Assembly: GCF_000949255.1 (NCBI RefSeq)
Contig: NZ_JXUW01000004.1
Location: 1 to 64,000, forward strand
DNA: 64,000 bases
Source of the DNA: Ferrimicrobium acidiphilum DSM 19497
GTDB taxonomy: Bacteria; Actinomycetota; Acidimicrobiia; Acidimicrobiales; Acidimicrobiaceae
Direction: 5' to 3'
This document shows, one piece after another, positions 45,716 to 53,916 of the stretch. The position numbers and the translations under genes were made by a program. The first letter of the stretch is position 1. Every line of letters begins with the position of its first letter. A model generated the notes under the pieces. It was not told the origin of the DNA. It made no database searches and was given only the letters and a program-made list of their open reading frames with translations.

Positions 45716-46528
45716 ATGAGACCGATACCTATTGATTTTCACATCGGACCGCTCGTGCTCCACACCTACGGTTTCGGTCTAGGCATCACATTTTGGTTCG
45801 CCTACTGGTATCTAAGCAGACGATTTCATCACTACGGGCTCTCAACAAAGTGGCTCGAGAAATCCTTCATTTGGATCATCGTTATGGCGGTGGTCGGCGC
45901 CCGTATCGTCCACTGCGTAGCCAACATCAGCTACTACCTAGCGCATCCCATCCTGGTCTTTGCAGTCTGGCAAGGAGGGTTGTCATCCTACGGGGGTATC
46001 GCCGGCGGGTTGATTGTCGCACTCTATGCGCTTCACAAGTACAACCCAGAGATCTCATTTCGAACAGCAGCAGATGTGACGGCTCCTGTCTTACTCGCAG
46101 CGTGGGCAATGGGTCGCCTGCTTGGTCCTCAGCTCATGTTCGCCGGTGGCGGCCATCCAACCACCGCATGGTATGGCATGAAGTACGCTGGCGAGGTTGG
46201 CTACCGGATACCGGTGCCCATCTTCCAGTCGATCGAGACCGTCGTCACCTATCTCATCGTGCTCGAGCTATCTCGGGTCTACCCGAGGTGGAAGATGCCA
46301 GCACTCTCCGTCGCTGTCTCTGCCTATGGGATCTGGTCGATCGGTCGTTTCTTCGACGAGTATCTGTGGCTCGCCGTCCCAAGAGTGTGGGATGCGGTAG
46401 AGGTCTTCGCCCTCATCAGCTTGGCGGCCTCCATCGTGATTATGGTCTTACTCGTGCGAAGGCGAGGAAAAGATGACAACCTCGTCACCCTCCCGAAACC
46501 ACTTGAGGTTGCCGATTCGCATGGCTAG
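45716..46528 (+). CDS. lgt: Divergent prolipoprotein diacylglyceryl transferase-like protein
   Basis: A 270-residue membrane protein with seven or so spans and the Lgt fold, which in the family transfers diacylglycerol to lipobox cysteines. Seen: FHIGPLVLHTYGFGLGITFW, WIIVMAVVGARIVHCVANIS, VWQGGLSSYGGIAGGLIVAL (matching the conserved YGG...GG with its preceding residues) and IPVPIFQSIETVVTYLIVLE. The signature GRxGNFxNxExFG is changed to AMGRLLGPQLMFAGGGHP, losing the Asn and Glu. It may therefore be a diverged or altered-function member. An ATG with AGGAGC upstream is used, and its stop overlaps the pncB start. Confidence 0.75.
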   Translation: MRPIPIDFHIGPLVLHTYGFGLGITFWFAYWYLSRRFHHYGLSTKWLEKSFIWIIVMAVVGARIVHCVANISYYLAHPILVFAVWQGGLSSYGGIAGGLIVALYALHKYNPEISFRTAADVTAPVLLAAWAMGRLLGPQLMFAGGGHPTTAWYGMKYAGEVGYRIPVPIFQSIETVVTYLIVLELSRVYPRWKMPALSVAVSAYGIWSIGRFFDEYLWLAVPRVWDAVEVFALISLAASIVIMVLLVRRRGKDDNLVTLPKPLEVADSHG

Positions 46529-47831
46529 CGAGACTGCCCTCTTCACGGACAGGTACGAACTCACCATGCTGGAAGCCGCGCTCCATAGCGGGATCGCCAG
46601 CAGGCATGCGACCTTCGAGATCTTCGGCAGAGGATTGGCGGGACGTGCCTATGGCGTGATAGCGGGTACAGCACGAATTGCCAGTCTGCTCAATCGATTC
46701 ACCTTCTCCGACGAAGATCTCGACTATCTAGGTCATAACTCGATCTGCTCTGCGGACACGCTCGCATACCTCGCGAAATTCAGATTCTCGGGGTCCATCT
46801 ACGCCTACCCCGATGGAGAGCTTTACTTCCCATTCTCGCCTGTTCTGCGACTTGAAGCAACTTTTGCCGAGGGGCTCATCTTGGAGACACTCCTGCTATC
46901 GGCACTCAACTTCGACTCCGCGATCGCCACCGCCGCTTCGCGCATGGTTCTCGCCGCGCGCGGCCGAAGTTTGATCGAGATGGGAACTCGACGCACAAAT
47001 GAGGACGCTGCAGTGGCCGCGGCTAGGGCATCCTATATCGCTGGCTTCCAAGCGACGTCAAATCTCGCTGCTGGGCAACGGCACGCCATCCCAACAGCCG
47101 GAACCATGGGACATGCCATCATTCTGGCACACGAGAGTGAGGCGGCCGCCTTCCGAGCACAGAGGGCGGTTGCAGGAGACGCCACTACAGCCCTGGTTGA
47201 TACCTACGACACGATGAACGGCATACGTACTGCGATTGCCACTTTTGGACCTTCACTGGCCGCGATCCGCATCGACTCCGGTGACCCAGGAGAGACATCA
47301 AGGGCCGCTCGAGAGCTGCTCGACTCGCTCGCGGCCACTAAAACCCAGATTATCGTCTCGGGCGATCTCGATGAGGCGGCGATTCTGTCATTAAAAGATG
47401 CCCCTATCGACGGCTTTGGCATCGGGACCAAGCTCGTCACAGGATCAGGCGTGCCCACAGCAGGTTTCGTATACAAGCTCGTCGCCATCGAACGAGGTGG
47501 AGAAAGGATCCCAGTCGCTAAGCAGTCAGAGGACAAGACCTCTGACGGAGGAGCAAAGACCGCGTATCGACGCACTCGTAACAGGCGTGCAATCGACGAA
47601 TTCTCGCTCGACCCAGGAGCGTCTATCACATCTACCTCGGCCGACGAGCTACGGCAACTGCAACTCCCTGTAATTGTTCAAGGGGAGGTCGTCATCGACG
47701 ACGACCTAGAACGTTGGCGGCGATTGCATCAGGAGTCACTCCTCGAACTTGGATCGAGCGAGGATCTTCTGTCAACGAAGACACCGTTGTTGCAGTGTCA
47801 TTACATCGGACCGGGGACCCTGCGAAGCTAG
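46521..47831 (+). CDS. pncB: Nicotinate phosphoribosyltransferase
   Basis: A 436-residue enzyme joining nicotinate to PRPP for NAD salvage. Motifs: LFTDRYELTMLEAALHSG, FSGSIYAYPDGELYFPFSPV, TPGTMGH-type loop here AIPTAGTMGHAIILAHESEA, LVDTYDTMNGIRTAIATFG, IRIDSGDPGETSRAAREL, VSGDLDEAAILSL and GFGIGTKLVTGSGVPTAGFV. The ATG at 46521 (MASETALFTDRYELTM) was preferred to 46473 because the family starts near ALFTDRY. It overlaps the end of the Lgt-like gene by eight bases. Confidence 0.9.
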   Translation: MASETALFTDRYELTMLEAALHSGIASRHATFEIFGRGLAGRAYGVIAGTARIASLLNRFTFSDEDLDYLGHNSICSADTLAYLAKFRFSGSIYAYPDGELYFPFSPVLRLEATFAEGLILETLLLSALNFDSAIATAASRMVLAARGRSLIEMGTRRTNEDAAVAAARASYIAGFQATSNLAAGQRHAIPTAGTMGHAIILAHESEAAAFRAQRAVAGDATTALVDTYDTMNGIRTAIATFGPSLAAIRIDSGDPGETSRAARELLDSLAATKTQIIVSGDLDEAAILSLKDAPIDGFGIGTKLVTGSGVPTAGFVYKLVAIERGGERIPVAKQSEDKTSDGGAKTAYRRTRNRRAIDEFSLDPGASITSTSADELRQLQLPVIVQGEVVIDDDLERWRRLHQESLLELGSSEDLLSTKTPLLQCHYIGPGTLRS

Positions 47832-47866
47832 TACTCCCCTCATCAAAACGTCCCGGAAGGAGCGCT

Positions 47867-49090
47867 ATGACCATTGAGATGACCTCACTCGAAGAAGCTG
47901 GCCTTCATCGTCCTCAGGTTGATCGGCTGCTGCGGCACCTCGAGAGTTACGTCGACGCTGGAAAAATACCAGGATTCGCGATCCTTGTCGCTCGAGACGA
48001 TGCCGTAGCCCTCCGTCACCACTACGGAATGGCTGACCTCGCCACCCAAACTCCAGTTAGCGACTCCACTATCTACCGAATCTACTCGATGACCAAGCCC
48101 ATCACATCAACCGCGCTATTGATGCTAGCTGAGGCTGGCATGGTGGACCTCAACGACGAGGTTGGCGACTACATCCCCTCCTTTAAGGCTATAAATGTGC
48201 TCAAGGGTGGATCAACACTCGAGCCGATGTATCGTCCAGCTACTGAGCCCGTTCGAGTATGGCATCTGCTCACCCATACCGCTGGCTTGACCTACGGTTT
48301 TCACAATCAAACCATCCTCGATACGCTCTATCGTCAACATGCGTCAGAGCTAAATCTTCCCGACGACCTCACCCTTGAGGAACTCGTAGATCGCTACGCA
48401 CAACTCGGACTCCTCTTCGACCCAGGGCATGGATGGAACTACTCAGTGGCCACCGATGTTCTCGGAAGGCTCATCGAGGTGATCAGTGGCGAGCCACTGT
48501 CTGCCGCTCTCGAAACGATGGTCCTTCAACCCCTTGAGATGACTGATACGACCTTCGAACTCAATGTCGACCAGCTAGAAAGGGTCGGCGCTCTTTACCT
48601 CAGAACCGAGGAGGACGGCATGCATCACCTCGGCGGCGCCGTCCCGGAACGGAGGGTGTTCCCAGTTGACATGGGTGGAGGTGGGCTCTTCTCAACACTC
48701 GACGATTACCTCCGTTTTACCCTCATGTTGATGCATAGAGGATCGTTCGGCGGGGTTAGGCTGCTTGGACCGCGCACCGTCGACCTCATGACGGCCAACC
48801 ACCTACCCGGAGGTGCCGATGTAGTGGACCTCTGTAGATATCGCCCACAACCCATCGACGAACCGGGTGTAGGCTTCGGTCTTGGCGTCTCGGTTGTGAA
48901 CAACCCTGCAGCTGCCAAGAACTTCACAATCGCTGGCGAATTCGGTTGGGGCGGCATGGCGAGCACCAACTTCTTCATCTCTCCGAAAGACCAACTCAGC
49001 GTGATCTTTATGACACAGTTAATCCCGTCAAGCGCCTACTCCTTTGGGCACGAAATTCATCGACTGTTGATACCTGCGCTGACGAGCTAG
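47867..49090 (+). CDS. Serine hydrolase (beta-lactamase class C/esterase EstB family)
   Basis: A 407-residue protein of the beta-lactamase/PBP-fold esterase family. The SxxK motif is YSMTKPITSTALLMLAEAG near residue 80, with Ser and Lys intact. The tyrosine motif is in HGWNYSVATDVLGRLIEVIS. WGGMASTNFFISPKDQLSVI fits the C-terminal strand (HxG-equivalent). No signal peptide is seen, so it is probably cytoplasmic and more likely an esterase than a resistance enzyme. ATG 47867 follows GGAAGGAG at 5 bases. It lies just after pncB. Confidence 0.85.
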   Translation: MTIEMTSLEEAGLHRPQVDRLLRHLESYVDAGKIPGFAILVARDDAVALRHHYGMADLATQTPVSDSTIYRIYSMTKPITSTALLMLAEAGMVDLNDEVGDYIPSFKAINVLKGGSTLEPMYRPATEPVRVWHLLTHTAGLTYGFHNQTILDTLYRQHASELNLPDDLTLEELVDRYAQLGLLFDPGHGWNYSVATDVLGRLIEVISGEPLSAALETMVLQPLEMTDTTFELNVDQLERVGALYLRTEEDGMHHLGGAVPERRVFPVDMGGGGLFSTLDDYLRFTLMLMHRGSFGGVRLLGPRTVDLMTANHLPGGADVVDLCRYRPQPIDEPGVGFGLGVSVVNNPAAAKNFTIAGEFGWGGMASTNFFISPKDQLSVIFMTQLIPSSAYSFGHEIHRLLIPALTS

Positions 49091-49092
49091 TA

Positions 49093-49746
49093 TCATCCTC
49101 GGTCAGGAGGGTCGAGTGGTGAGACGAACTTGGCGATGTCAACGCGACGCGCACCCTCTGGAATCTCCTCATAGCCATGCGTGCGAGCTGCCGCCAATGA
49201 GGCAAAGAAGTCGAACGAAGTATCGAGTTCGCGCAGCTCGCTGATGGTTAGCCACCCGATCCCCTCGTGTAGACCACTGACTTCGCGCCAGTCAGCACTC
49301 AGTTGACTCACAAAACGCCTGTAGGCGCGGAAACGCTCCACGATAGTATTGACCATCTGTTCGGCGAGCGCATTAAATCCAGCCGTCGTCTCGCCAACCT
49401 CATCGGCGATGGTGATCCCTAGGTATTTGAGCCTCCAAGGACGCTCACGCCGACTCGGGACCTCAACCGGCTCCACGAAATCATACTTGGCAAGTTGTCT
49501 CAGATGGAAGGAGCACTTAGCGGCAGTACTATCCAACATGCGAGCCGCCTCGGCAGCGGTGATGCTCTCATACTGACCCAATAGGTCTATAAGCCCCAGA
49601 CGCAGTGGATGAGTAAGCGCCTTGATGGCGCCGACATCAGCCAACGCCCTTGTGGGGATCGACTCTGTAGGGATCGACTCTGTAGGGATCGACTCTGTAG
49701 GGATCGACTCATGGCAACTTGCCCACGCGTCGTCATAGCTTTGCAT
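49093..49746 (-). CDS. ArsR-like winged-helix transcription regulator
   Basis: A 217-residue regulator. The winged helix near residues 30-110 reads ALADVGAIKALTHPLRLGLI, SITAAEAARMLDSTAAKCSF (recognition helix) and HLRQLAKYDFVEPVEVPSRR. The rest is a helical domain with NALAEQMVNTIVERFRAYRR, common in ArsR-type regulators of esterase or MFS genes. The N-terminus contains ESIPT repeated four times from a tandem DNA repeat. ATG 49746 (MQSYDDAW) follows GGAGGAG; an extension to 49848 is possible. It converges with the serine hydrolase and stands ahead of gadB, but its target is unknown. Confidence 0.75.
   Translation of the reverse strand: MQSYDDAWASCHESIPTESIPTESIPTESIPTRALADVGAIKALTHPLRLGLIDLLGQYESITAAEAARMLDSTAAKCSFHLRQLAKYDFVEPVEVPSRRERPWRLKYLGITIADEVGETTAGFNALAEQMVNTIVERFRAYRRFVSQLSADWREVSGLHEGIGWLTISELRELDTSFDFFASLAAARTHGYEEIPEGARRVDIAKFVSPLDPPDRG
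49655..49710. repeat. 15-bp tandem repeat, 3.7 copies
   Basis: The unit GGGATCGACTCTGTA occurs at 49655, 49670 and 49685 with a partial copy at 49700-49710, all identical. It is in frame in the regulator gene and encodes E-S-I-P-T units on the minus strand. Perfect identity suggests recent slippage. Confidence 0.9.
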
Positions 49747-49874
49747 ATCTCCTCCACGGGCTGTCACAAGGGGGATTGGTCCATGCAACCCAAAACAACC
49801 GAACCTGTGACGCTCGCCCATGCTAGCAGCGAAATCCTGATGGCTCAACGCCCTAGAGGATCGATAGCGCCACC

Positions 49875-51275
49875 TTAATGGTGAAAGCCAGCAGCCCTTT
49901 GGGAGGTCGGCATCGGCGCATCGAGATCCTCTAGTTCCTCAACTGCTCGCTTTAAATCATCAACGAATAGCGCTGCAAGATCGCTACGAAAACCGTTGCG
50001 CAAAACAGCTCGCATAATTAGCTCATCGGAGAGGTTGTCCGGCATCGGGTAGACCGGAACCTGCCAGCCGCGTTCACGCAGTTTAGAGGAGAGGTGGTGA
50101 AGATTCCAGTTTGGATTCGAATCGGCAGTCTTTGTCCATGCGACAACCGGCAGTGCATCACCACGCGCGATCACCTCCATCGATGGCAGCTCATCCAGAC
50201 CAGCTGCGATCAGAGATGCGGTCTGCTGGGTCTCTCGCTGAACCCTTGTGTAACCCTCGAAACCCAATCGTATCAAGTTGTAGTACTGAAGCAAGACTTG
50301 CGCACCAGGGCGTGAGAAGTTGAGACCAAACGTTGGCATCTCACCACCCAGGTAGGAGACCTTAAAGATCAACTCCTCGGGGAGTAGATCCTTCGCTCGC
50401 CAGAGCACCCACCCGAGGCCAGGATACACTAGTCCATACTTGTGGCCCGAGGTATTGATCGAGTGCACCCGGTCGAGTGAGAAATCCCAGACCAGCTCGG
50501 GCTGGAGAAAGGGGGCAACGAACCCACCAGAGGCTGCATCTACGTGGACCGGAATATCGAGATCTGTGTGGGAAGCGAGATCGTCGAGTGCACGACATAT
50601 ATCAGCAATTGGCTCGTAGATACCTGTGTATGTAACCCCAAGGATAGGAACTACACCGATCGTCCGTTCATCGACCACATCTAGAACTCCACCAGGGGTG
50701 AGGTAGGGAGCATCGTGACTGATAGGAACATAACGCGGCTCTACCTCGAAGTAATTAGCGAACTTCTCCCACACCACCTGGACGGATGAGCTAAAGACTA
50801 TATTGGGACGTTCAAGATCCTTGCCCTCAGCACGCCGCTTAGCCATCCACCTCCGCTTCAGCGCCAATCCCGCCAACATACACGCCTCTGATGAGCCGGT
50901 CGTCGAGGTTCCAATCACATTCGACGGGTCCGGCGCATGCCATAGATCACCAATCATGGCGATACAACGATCCTCGATAGCGGCAGTCTGGGGATACTCG
51001 TCTTTATCCACGATGTTCTTATCGGCCGCCTCCAAGTAGAGCTGGTCCGCCTCCGGCTCCATCCAGGTGGTGACGAAGGTCGCTAGATTCAGGCGTGCCG
51101 AACCGTCAAGATCGATCTCGTCGCTGATCATCTGGTAGGCTGTTGCAGCGCTCATCCCTACCGCCGGAATCTGGTATTTCGGTATCTCGTGATCAGCTCC
51201 GTCGGCATAGACGGGATTTATCCGTATTCCTTCGGACATCTCCTCAACATCATGGTCGCCGCTTAGTCGGGTCAT
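49875..51275 (-). CDS. gadB: Glutamate decarboxylase
   Basis: A 466-residue PLP enzyme decarboxylating glutamate to GABA, consuming a cytoplasmic proton. This suits an acid-living organism. Motifs: FVTTWMEPEADQLYLEAADK, IGTSTTGSSEACMLAGLALK, PVHVDAASGGFVAPFLQPEL, INTSGHKYGLVYPGLGWVLW with the PLP Lys near residue 279, and NFSRPGAQVLLQYYNLIRLG. The length matches bacterial GadB. No glutamate/GABA antiporter is in the window, so whether it works as a full acid-resistance system is open. It stands alone, upstream of the ArsR-like gene. Confidence 0.94.
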   Translation of the reverse strand: MTRLSGDHDVEEMSEGIRINPVYADGADHEIPKYQIPAVGMSAATAYQMISDEIDLDGSARLNLATFVTTWMEPEADQLYLEAADKNIVDKDEYPQTAAIEDRCIAMIGDLWHAPDPSNVIGTSTTGSSEACMLAGLALKRRWMAKRRAEGKDLERPNIVFSSSVQVVWEKFANYFEVEPRYVPISHDAPYLTPGGVLDVVDERTIGVVPILGVTYTGIYEPIADICRALDDLASHTDLDIPVHVDAASGGFVAPFLQPELVWDFSLDRVHSINTSGHKYGLVYPGLGWVLWRAKDLLPEELIFKVSYLGGEMPTFGLNFSRPGAQVLLQYYNLIRLGFEGYTRVQRETQQTASLIAAGLDELPSMEVIARGDALPVVAWTKTADSNPNWNLHHLSSKLRERGWQVPVYPMPDNLSDELIMRAVLRNGFRSDLAALFVDDLKRAVEELEDLDAPMPTSQRAAGFHH

Positions 51276-51344
51276 CTATCATCCTCCTCGTGACCAGACT
51301 AGCAGATGCCTATTTGCGCTGGCTGAACGATGATTGCGGCCGGT

Positions 51345-52232
51345 TTACGATCTGAGCTCGCGAACGATGGCATCATTTAAGTTCGGCCACCGCTCCTTTG
51401 CCCACGCTCCGAAGGGCTTCAATCCTGCAAAGACCGCGAAACACTGCTGAATCGGGTCAATCCACAGAAACGATCCACTCTGTCCAAAATGGCCAAAGCT
51501 TTCAGCCGACACCAGTGCCCCCATCCAGTGTGCAGACTTGTGGTCGCGCACCTCTGCTCCGAGACCCCAAGAGTTTGGGCTCTGGTGTCCAAAGCCCGGA
51601 AGGACACCCGACAACTCCGGCAGGAAAACGGTCCTGATAGCGACCAGTGACTCCAAAGAGACCACCACCTCGAAACACAACGCCGCAGCCAAACCAATGA
51701 GATCAGCTAACGTCCCTTGGAGTCCAAACGCGGCTCCGGTCACCTCCTGCGCAGTGATCGTGACTCCAGTTGACCTCGATACGAAACCTGCTCCGGTCAT
51801 CCCAGCTGGCTGCAGCACCGCCTCTATCGCGTAGTCTTGATACCGGATTCCAGACGATCCCTCAAGGCTACGTCCCAACAGTTCGTAGCCTATATTGGAA
51901 TAGATCCTTCTCTCATGCGGAGGACGGGATGGTTCAACATGTTGCGGGGCAAGAAGTCTCGGCTCCCCGACCGCACCGGTTTCGAGCCCAGAGGCATGCG
52001 AAAGCAGATCCTCTACCGATAGCTCGAAGTCACCGACTCGTGATGTCCGTTGCAAGGAGCCATCTTCAATAGCCACGTGTACCGCGAGTGCAGCTACCAG
52101 TTTCGACACTGAAGCCCACGGGTAAACCTCTGACCCTGGGCTACGATACACTACATCCAAGCCTCGAGACCCAAAAACGCCGTAGGATAGCACCTCATCT
52201 GGCCCAAGGTATTGCTCAACTGCTTTGCCCAT
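51345..52232 (-). CDS. Serine hydrolase (beta-lactamase/penicillin-binding fold)
   Basis: A 295-residue family member shorter than the one at 47867. The SxxK motif is YPWASVSKLVAALAVHVAIE near residue 42, and the YxN motif is RRIYSNIGYELLGRSLEGSS near residue 113. HFGQSGSFLWIDPIQQCFAV is the final strand (H-x-G equivalent HFGQSG). No signal peptide or lipobox is seen. The product is probably an esterase, amidase or transpeptidase-like enzyme in the cytoplasm. It lies between gadB and trxA on the same strand. Confidence 0.82.
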   Translation of the reverse strand: MGKAVEQYLGPDEVLSYGVFGSRGLDVVYRSPGSEVYPWASVSKLVAALAVHVAIEDGSLQRTSRVGDFELSVEDLLSHASGLETGAVGEPRLLAPQHVEPSRPPHERRIYSNIGYELLGRSLEGSSGIRYQDYAIEAVLQPAGMTGAGFVSRSTGVTITAQEVTGAAFGLQGTLADLIGLAAALCFEVVVSLESLVAIRTVFLPELSGVLPGFGHQSPNSWGLGAEVRDHKSAHWMGALVSAESFGHFGQSGSFLWIDPIQQCFAVFAGLKPFGAWAKERWPNLNDAIVRELRS

Positions 52233-52252
52233 AAAAGCGGTCCTAGGTCCCG

Positions 52253-52624
52253 CTACTTGACCGCCGCCTCTTGTTCTGCAATTTGACGACGAACCTCATC
52301 CATGTCAAGTGCCTCGACTTGCGAGATGATCTCCGCTAGCGCCTGCCGCGGCAGCGCACCTGGCTGTGCATACAGGAGCACCTGATCGCGAAAGGCCATC
52401 AGGGTGGGAATCGACATAATCTGGAACGCCTGCGCTAGCTCAGGTTGTGCTTCAGTATCGACCTTCCCAAAGACAATATCAGGATGCTCCGCAGACAGCT
52501 CATCGTAAATTGGCGCAAAGGCCCTACATGGTCCACACCATGCTGCCCAGAAGTCGACTAGGACGATTCCATTGCCTTCGATAGTCTCGTTGAAGTCCAG
52601 TGCTGTTAAGTTTCGAGTTGTCAT
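52253..52624 (-). CDS. trxA: Thioredoxin
   Basis: A 123-residue thioredoxin reducing protein disulfides. The active site is VLVDFWAAWCGPCRAFAPIY (WCGPC), followed by VDTEAQPELAQAFQIMSIPT with the cis-Pro, and TLMAFRDQVLLYAQPGALPR. It has a slightly longer charged C-terminus (DEVRRQIAEQEAAVK) than usual. No signal peptide. It is isolated between a serine hydrolase and tRNA-Leu. Confidence 0.93.
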   Translation of the reverse strand: MTTRNLTALDFNETIEGNGIVLVDFWAAWCGPCRAFAPIYDELSAEHPDIVFGKVDTEAQPELAQAFQIMSIPTLMAFRDQVLLYAQPGALPRQALAEIISQVEALDMDEVRRQIAEQEAAVK

Positions 52625-52698
52625 CTACTTCCCTTCTCTCTGTAACCTACAACAACTATACCCCCACTGGTATTCCAGCAGTGCAGCAACGGCTAACG

Positions 52699-52781
52699 TA
52701 CCCGGAGCGGGAGTCGAACCCGCATGACCCAAAGGTCCGGGGGGTTTAAGCCCCCTGCGTCTACCATTCCGCCATCCGGGC
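52699..52781 (-). tRNA. tRNA-Leu (UAA anticodon)
   Basis: An 83-base class II tRNA on the minus strand. GCCCGGA pairs with TCCGGGT through one G-T pair, with discriminator A. The D-arm holds GGCGGAATGGTAGACGC. The anticodon stem GGGGG/CCCCC encloses CTTAAAC, giving TAA. A long variable arm GGACCTTTGGGTC is present, as expected for leucine, and the T-arm has GGGTTCGACTCCC. CCA is not encoded. Confidence 0.95.
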
Positions 52782-52783
52782 GC

Positions 52784-53290
52784 TCATGACTCGCATAGCG
52801 TCTCTCCAACCAGAGCCTCCAAGAGTGGTCGATCTGACCAATATAGCCTCGCGATAGCCCAAACTCCTACCGGAGTAAAGCCACCAGCCAGGTAGAAGGC
52901 GACATGCGCATGGAGACACTTTACACCAGCTCGAGCACCACCTACGCCTCTGCCCTGCATGTGGGCCAACTCGGGGCGCCCGCTACGATAGCTCCGATTT
53001 GCAAGATCTAATGCTGCGGCATCAACAGCCGATGCGGCGAGACGTACACCACCAACGGATTCGAGTCGAGAGACCGCCGCCACGAGCTGTCGGTCAACTA
53101 GCCAAAACCAATTTGACTGGGGGGTACCCTCTTGGTCGAACGCCGCCAGTTCGATAACAATCGGACGACCATCCGACGACCTCCGTGCGGCGCGAAATGG
53201 AATCTTCGCCCCACGACCAAGTTGCTGCTCTACCCAGCTACGGTCATCTGCGCTTGGCGTCCAGCTTCCCTCAGGCGCTCCGGCGTCCAC
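52784..53290 (-). CDS. DUF501 family protein
   Basis: A 168-residue protein of unknown function common in actinobacteria. Family segments: DRSWVEQQLGRGAKIPFRAA, PIVIELAAFDQEGTPQSNWF, FWLVDRQLVAAVSRLESVGG and the conserved centre HMQGRGVGGARAGVKCLHAH followed by VAFYLAGG. No catalytic role is known. In other actinobacteria DUF501 genes often sit near cell-division or ppGpp-linked genes; here it overlaps the end of coxG by 20 bases and starts at GTG, so it may simply be co-transcribed. Confidence 0.8.
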   Translation of the reverse strand: MDAGAPEGSWTPSADDRSWVEQQLGRGAKIPFRAARRSSDGRPIVIELAAFDQEGTPQSNWFWLVDRQLVAAVSRLESVGGVRLAASAVDAAALDLANRSYRSGRPELAHMQGRGVGGARAGVKCLHAHVAFYLAGGFTPVGVWAIARLYWSDRPLLEALVGETLCES

Positions 53291-53915
53291 GCCTACGAAC
53301 CAAGACTGCTACGACGATCAAAACAGCAGCGACAGGTGCAAGCCGTTTTGCTATCGGCTTGGCCAGTACGCGCATGGCATTGAGCTCTGCCGGTTCCTCT
53401 GCACGAGACTCCGTCGCCTCCGCAGCAGCACTGGGTTCAGAAGTCTCTGATTCGGCAGGCTCAGAGGATCCACTCTGTCCGATCAGTTCTGCCAACCTAG
53501 TGGCGAACTCGCCCATCAGCTTTTCAGATACCTCACCAAGGACTCCACGACCAAATTGCGCCACGCGCCCAGCGATCGTCAGGTCCACGTCGACTGTGAC
53601 TCGTGTACTGTCGCCATCAGGAATAAGGCGTGCCGTAACGACAGCGCTCGCGTTACCTTGGCCCTTGGTCTCACGCCCTTCAGCCCTCAGGACCGCAATC
53701 CGTTTGTCAACGTCCTTCGACTCAAAGCGCGCAACACCTGCATAGTTTGCCGTGATAGGACCGACCTTAATCTTGACGGATCCCTTGTGCTCATCGCCTT
53801 CGACCGAGGAGAGTGATGCCCCTGGAAGACACGGAGCGATACGCTCGAGATCAGTCAAGATCTCCCAGGCTTGATCGACACCAACCGGCACTGTGAATTC
53901 GTTTACAATCTCCAT
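53271..53915 (-). CDS. coxG: CoxG-like SRPBCC lipid/quinone-binding protein
   Basis: A 214-residue protein of the carbon-monoxide-dehydrogenase subunit G family. The START-like domain begins MEIVNEFTVPVGVDQAWEIL and includes RIAPCLPGASLSSVEG, KVGPITANYAGVARFESKDV and VDVDLTIAGRVAQFGRGVLG, all hallmark. After an acidic, low-complexity linker (ETSEPSAAAEATESRAEE) comes a C-terminal hydrophobic anchor APVAAVLIVVAVLVRRRG, so it would be membrane-tethered. CoxG homologues link CO dehydrogenases to the membrane quinone pool. It ends the cox operon. Confidence 0.88.
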   Translation of the reverse strand: MEIVNEFTVPVGVDQAWEILTDLERIAPCLPGASLSSVEGDEHKGSVKIKVGPITANYAGVARFESKDVDKRIAVLRAEGRETKGQGNASAVVTARLIPDGDSTRVTVDVDLTIAGRVAQFGRGVLGEVSEKLMGEFATRLAELIGQSGSSEPAESETSEPSAAAEATESRAEEPAELNAMRVLAKPIAKRLAPVAAVLIVVAVLVRRRGRRSA

Positions 53916-53916
53916 C

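Noticed and set aside
49655-49710. CRISPR-like array
   Set aside because: The 15-base units are contiguous, with no spacers, and lie in frame in a gene.
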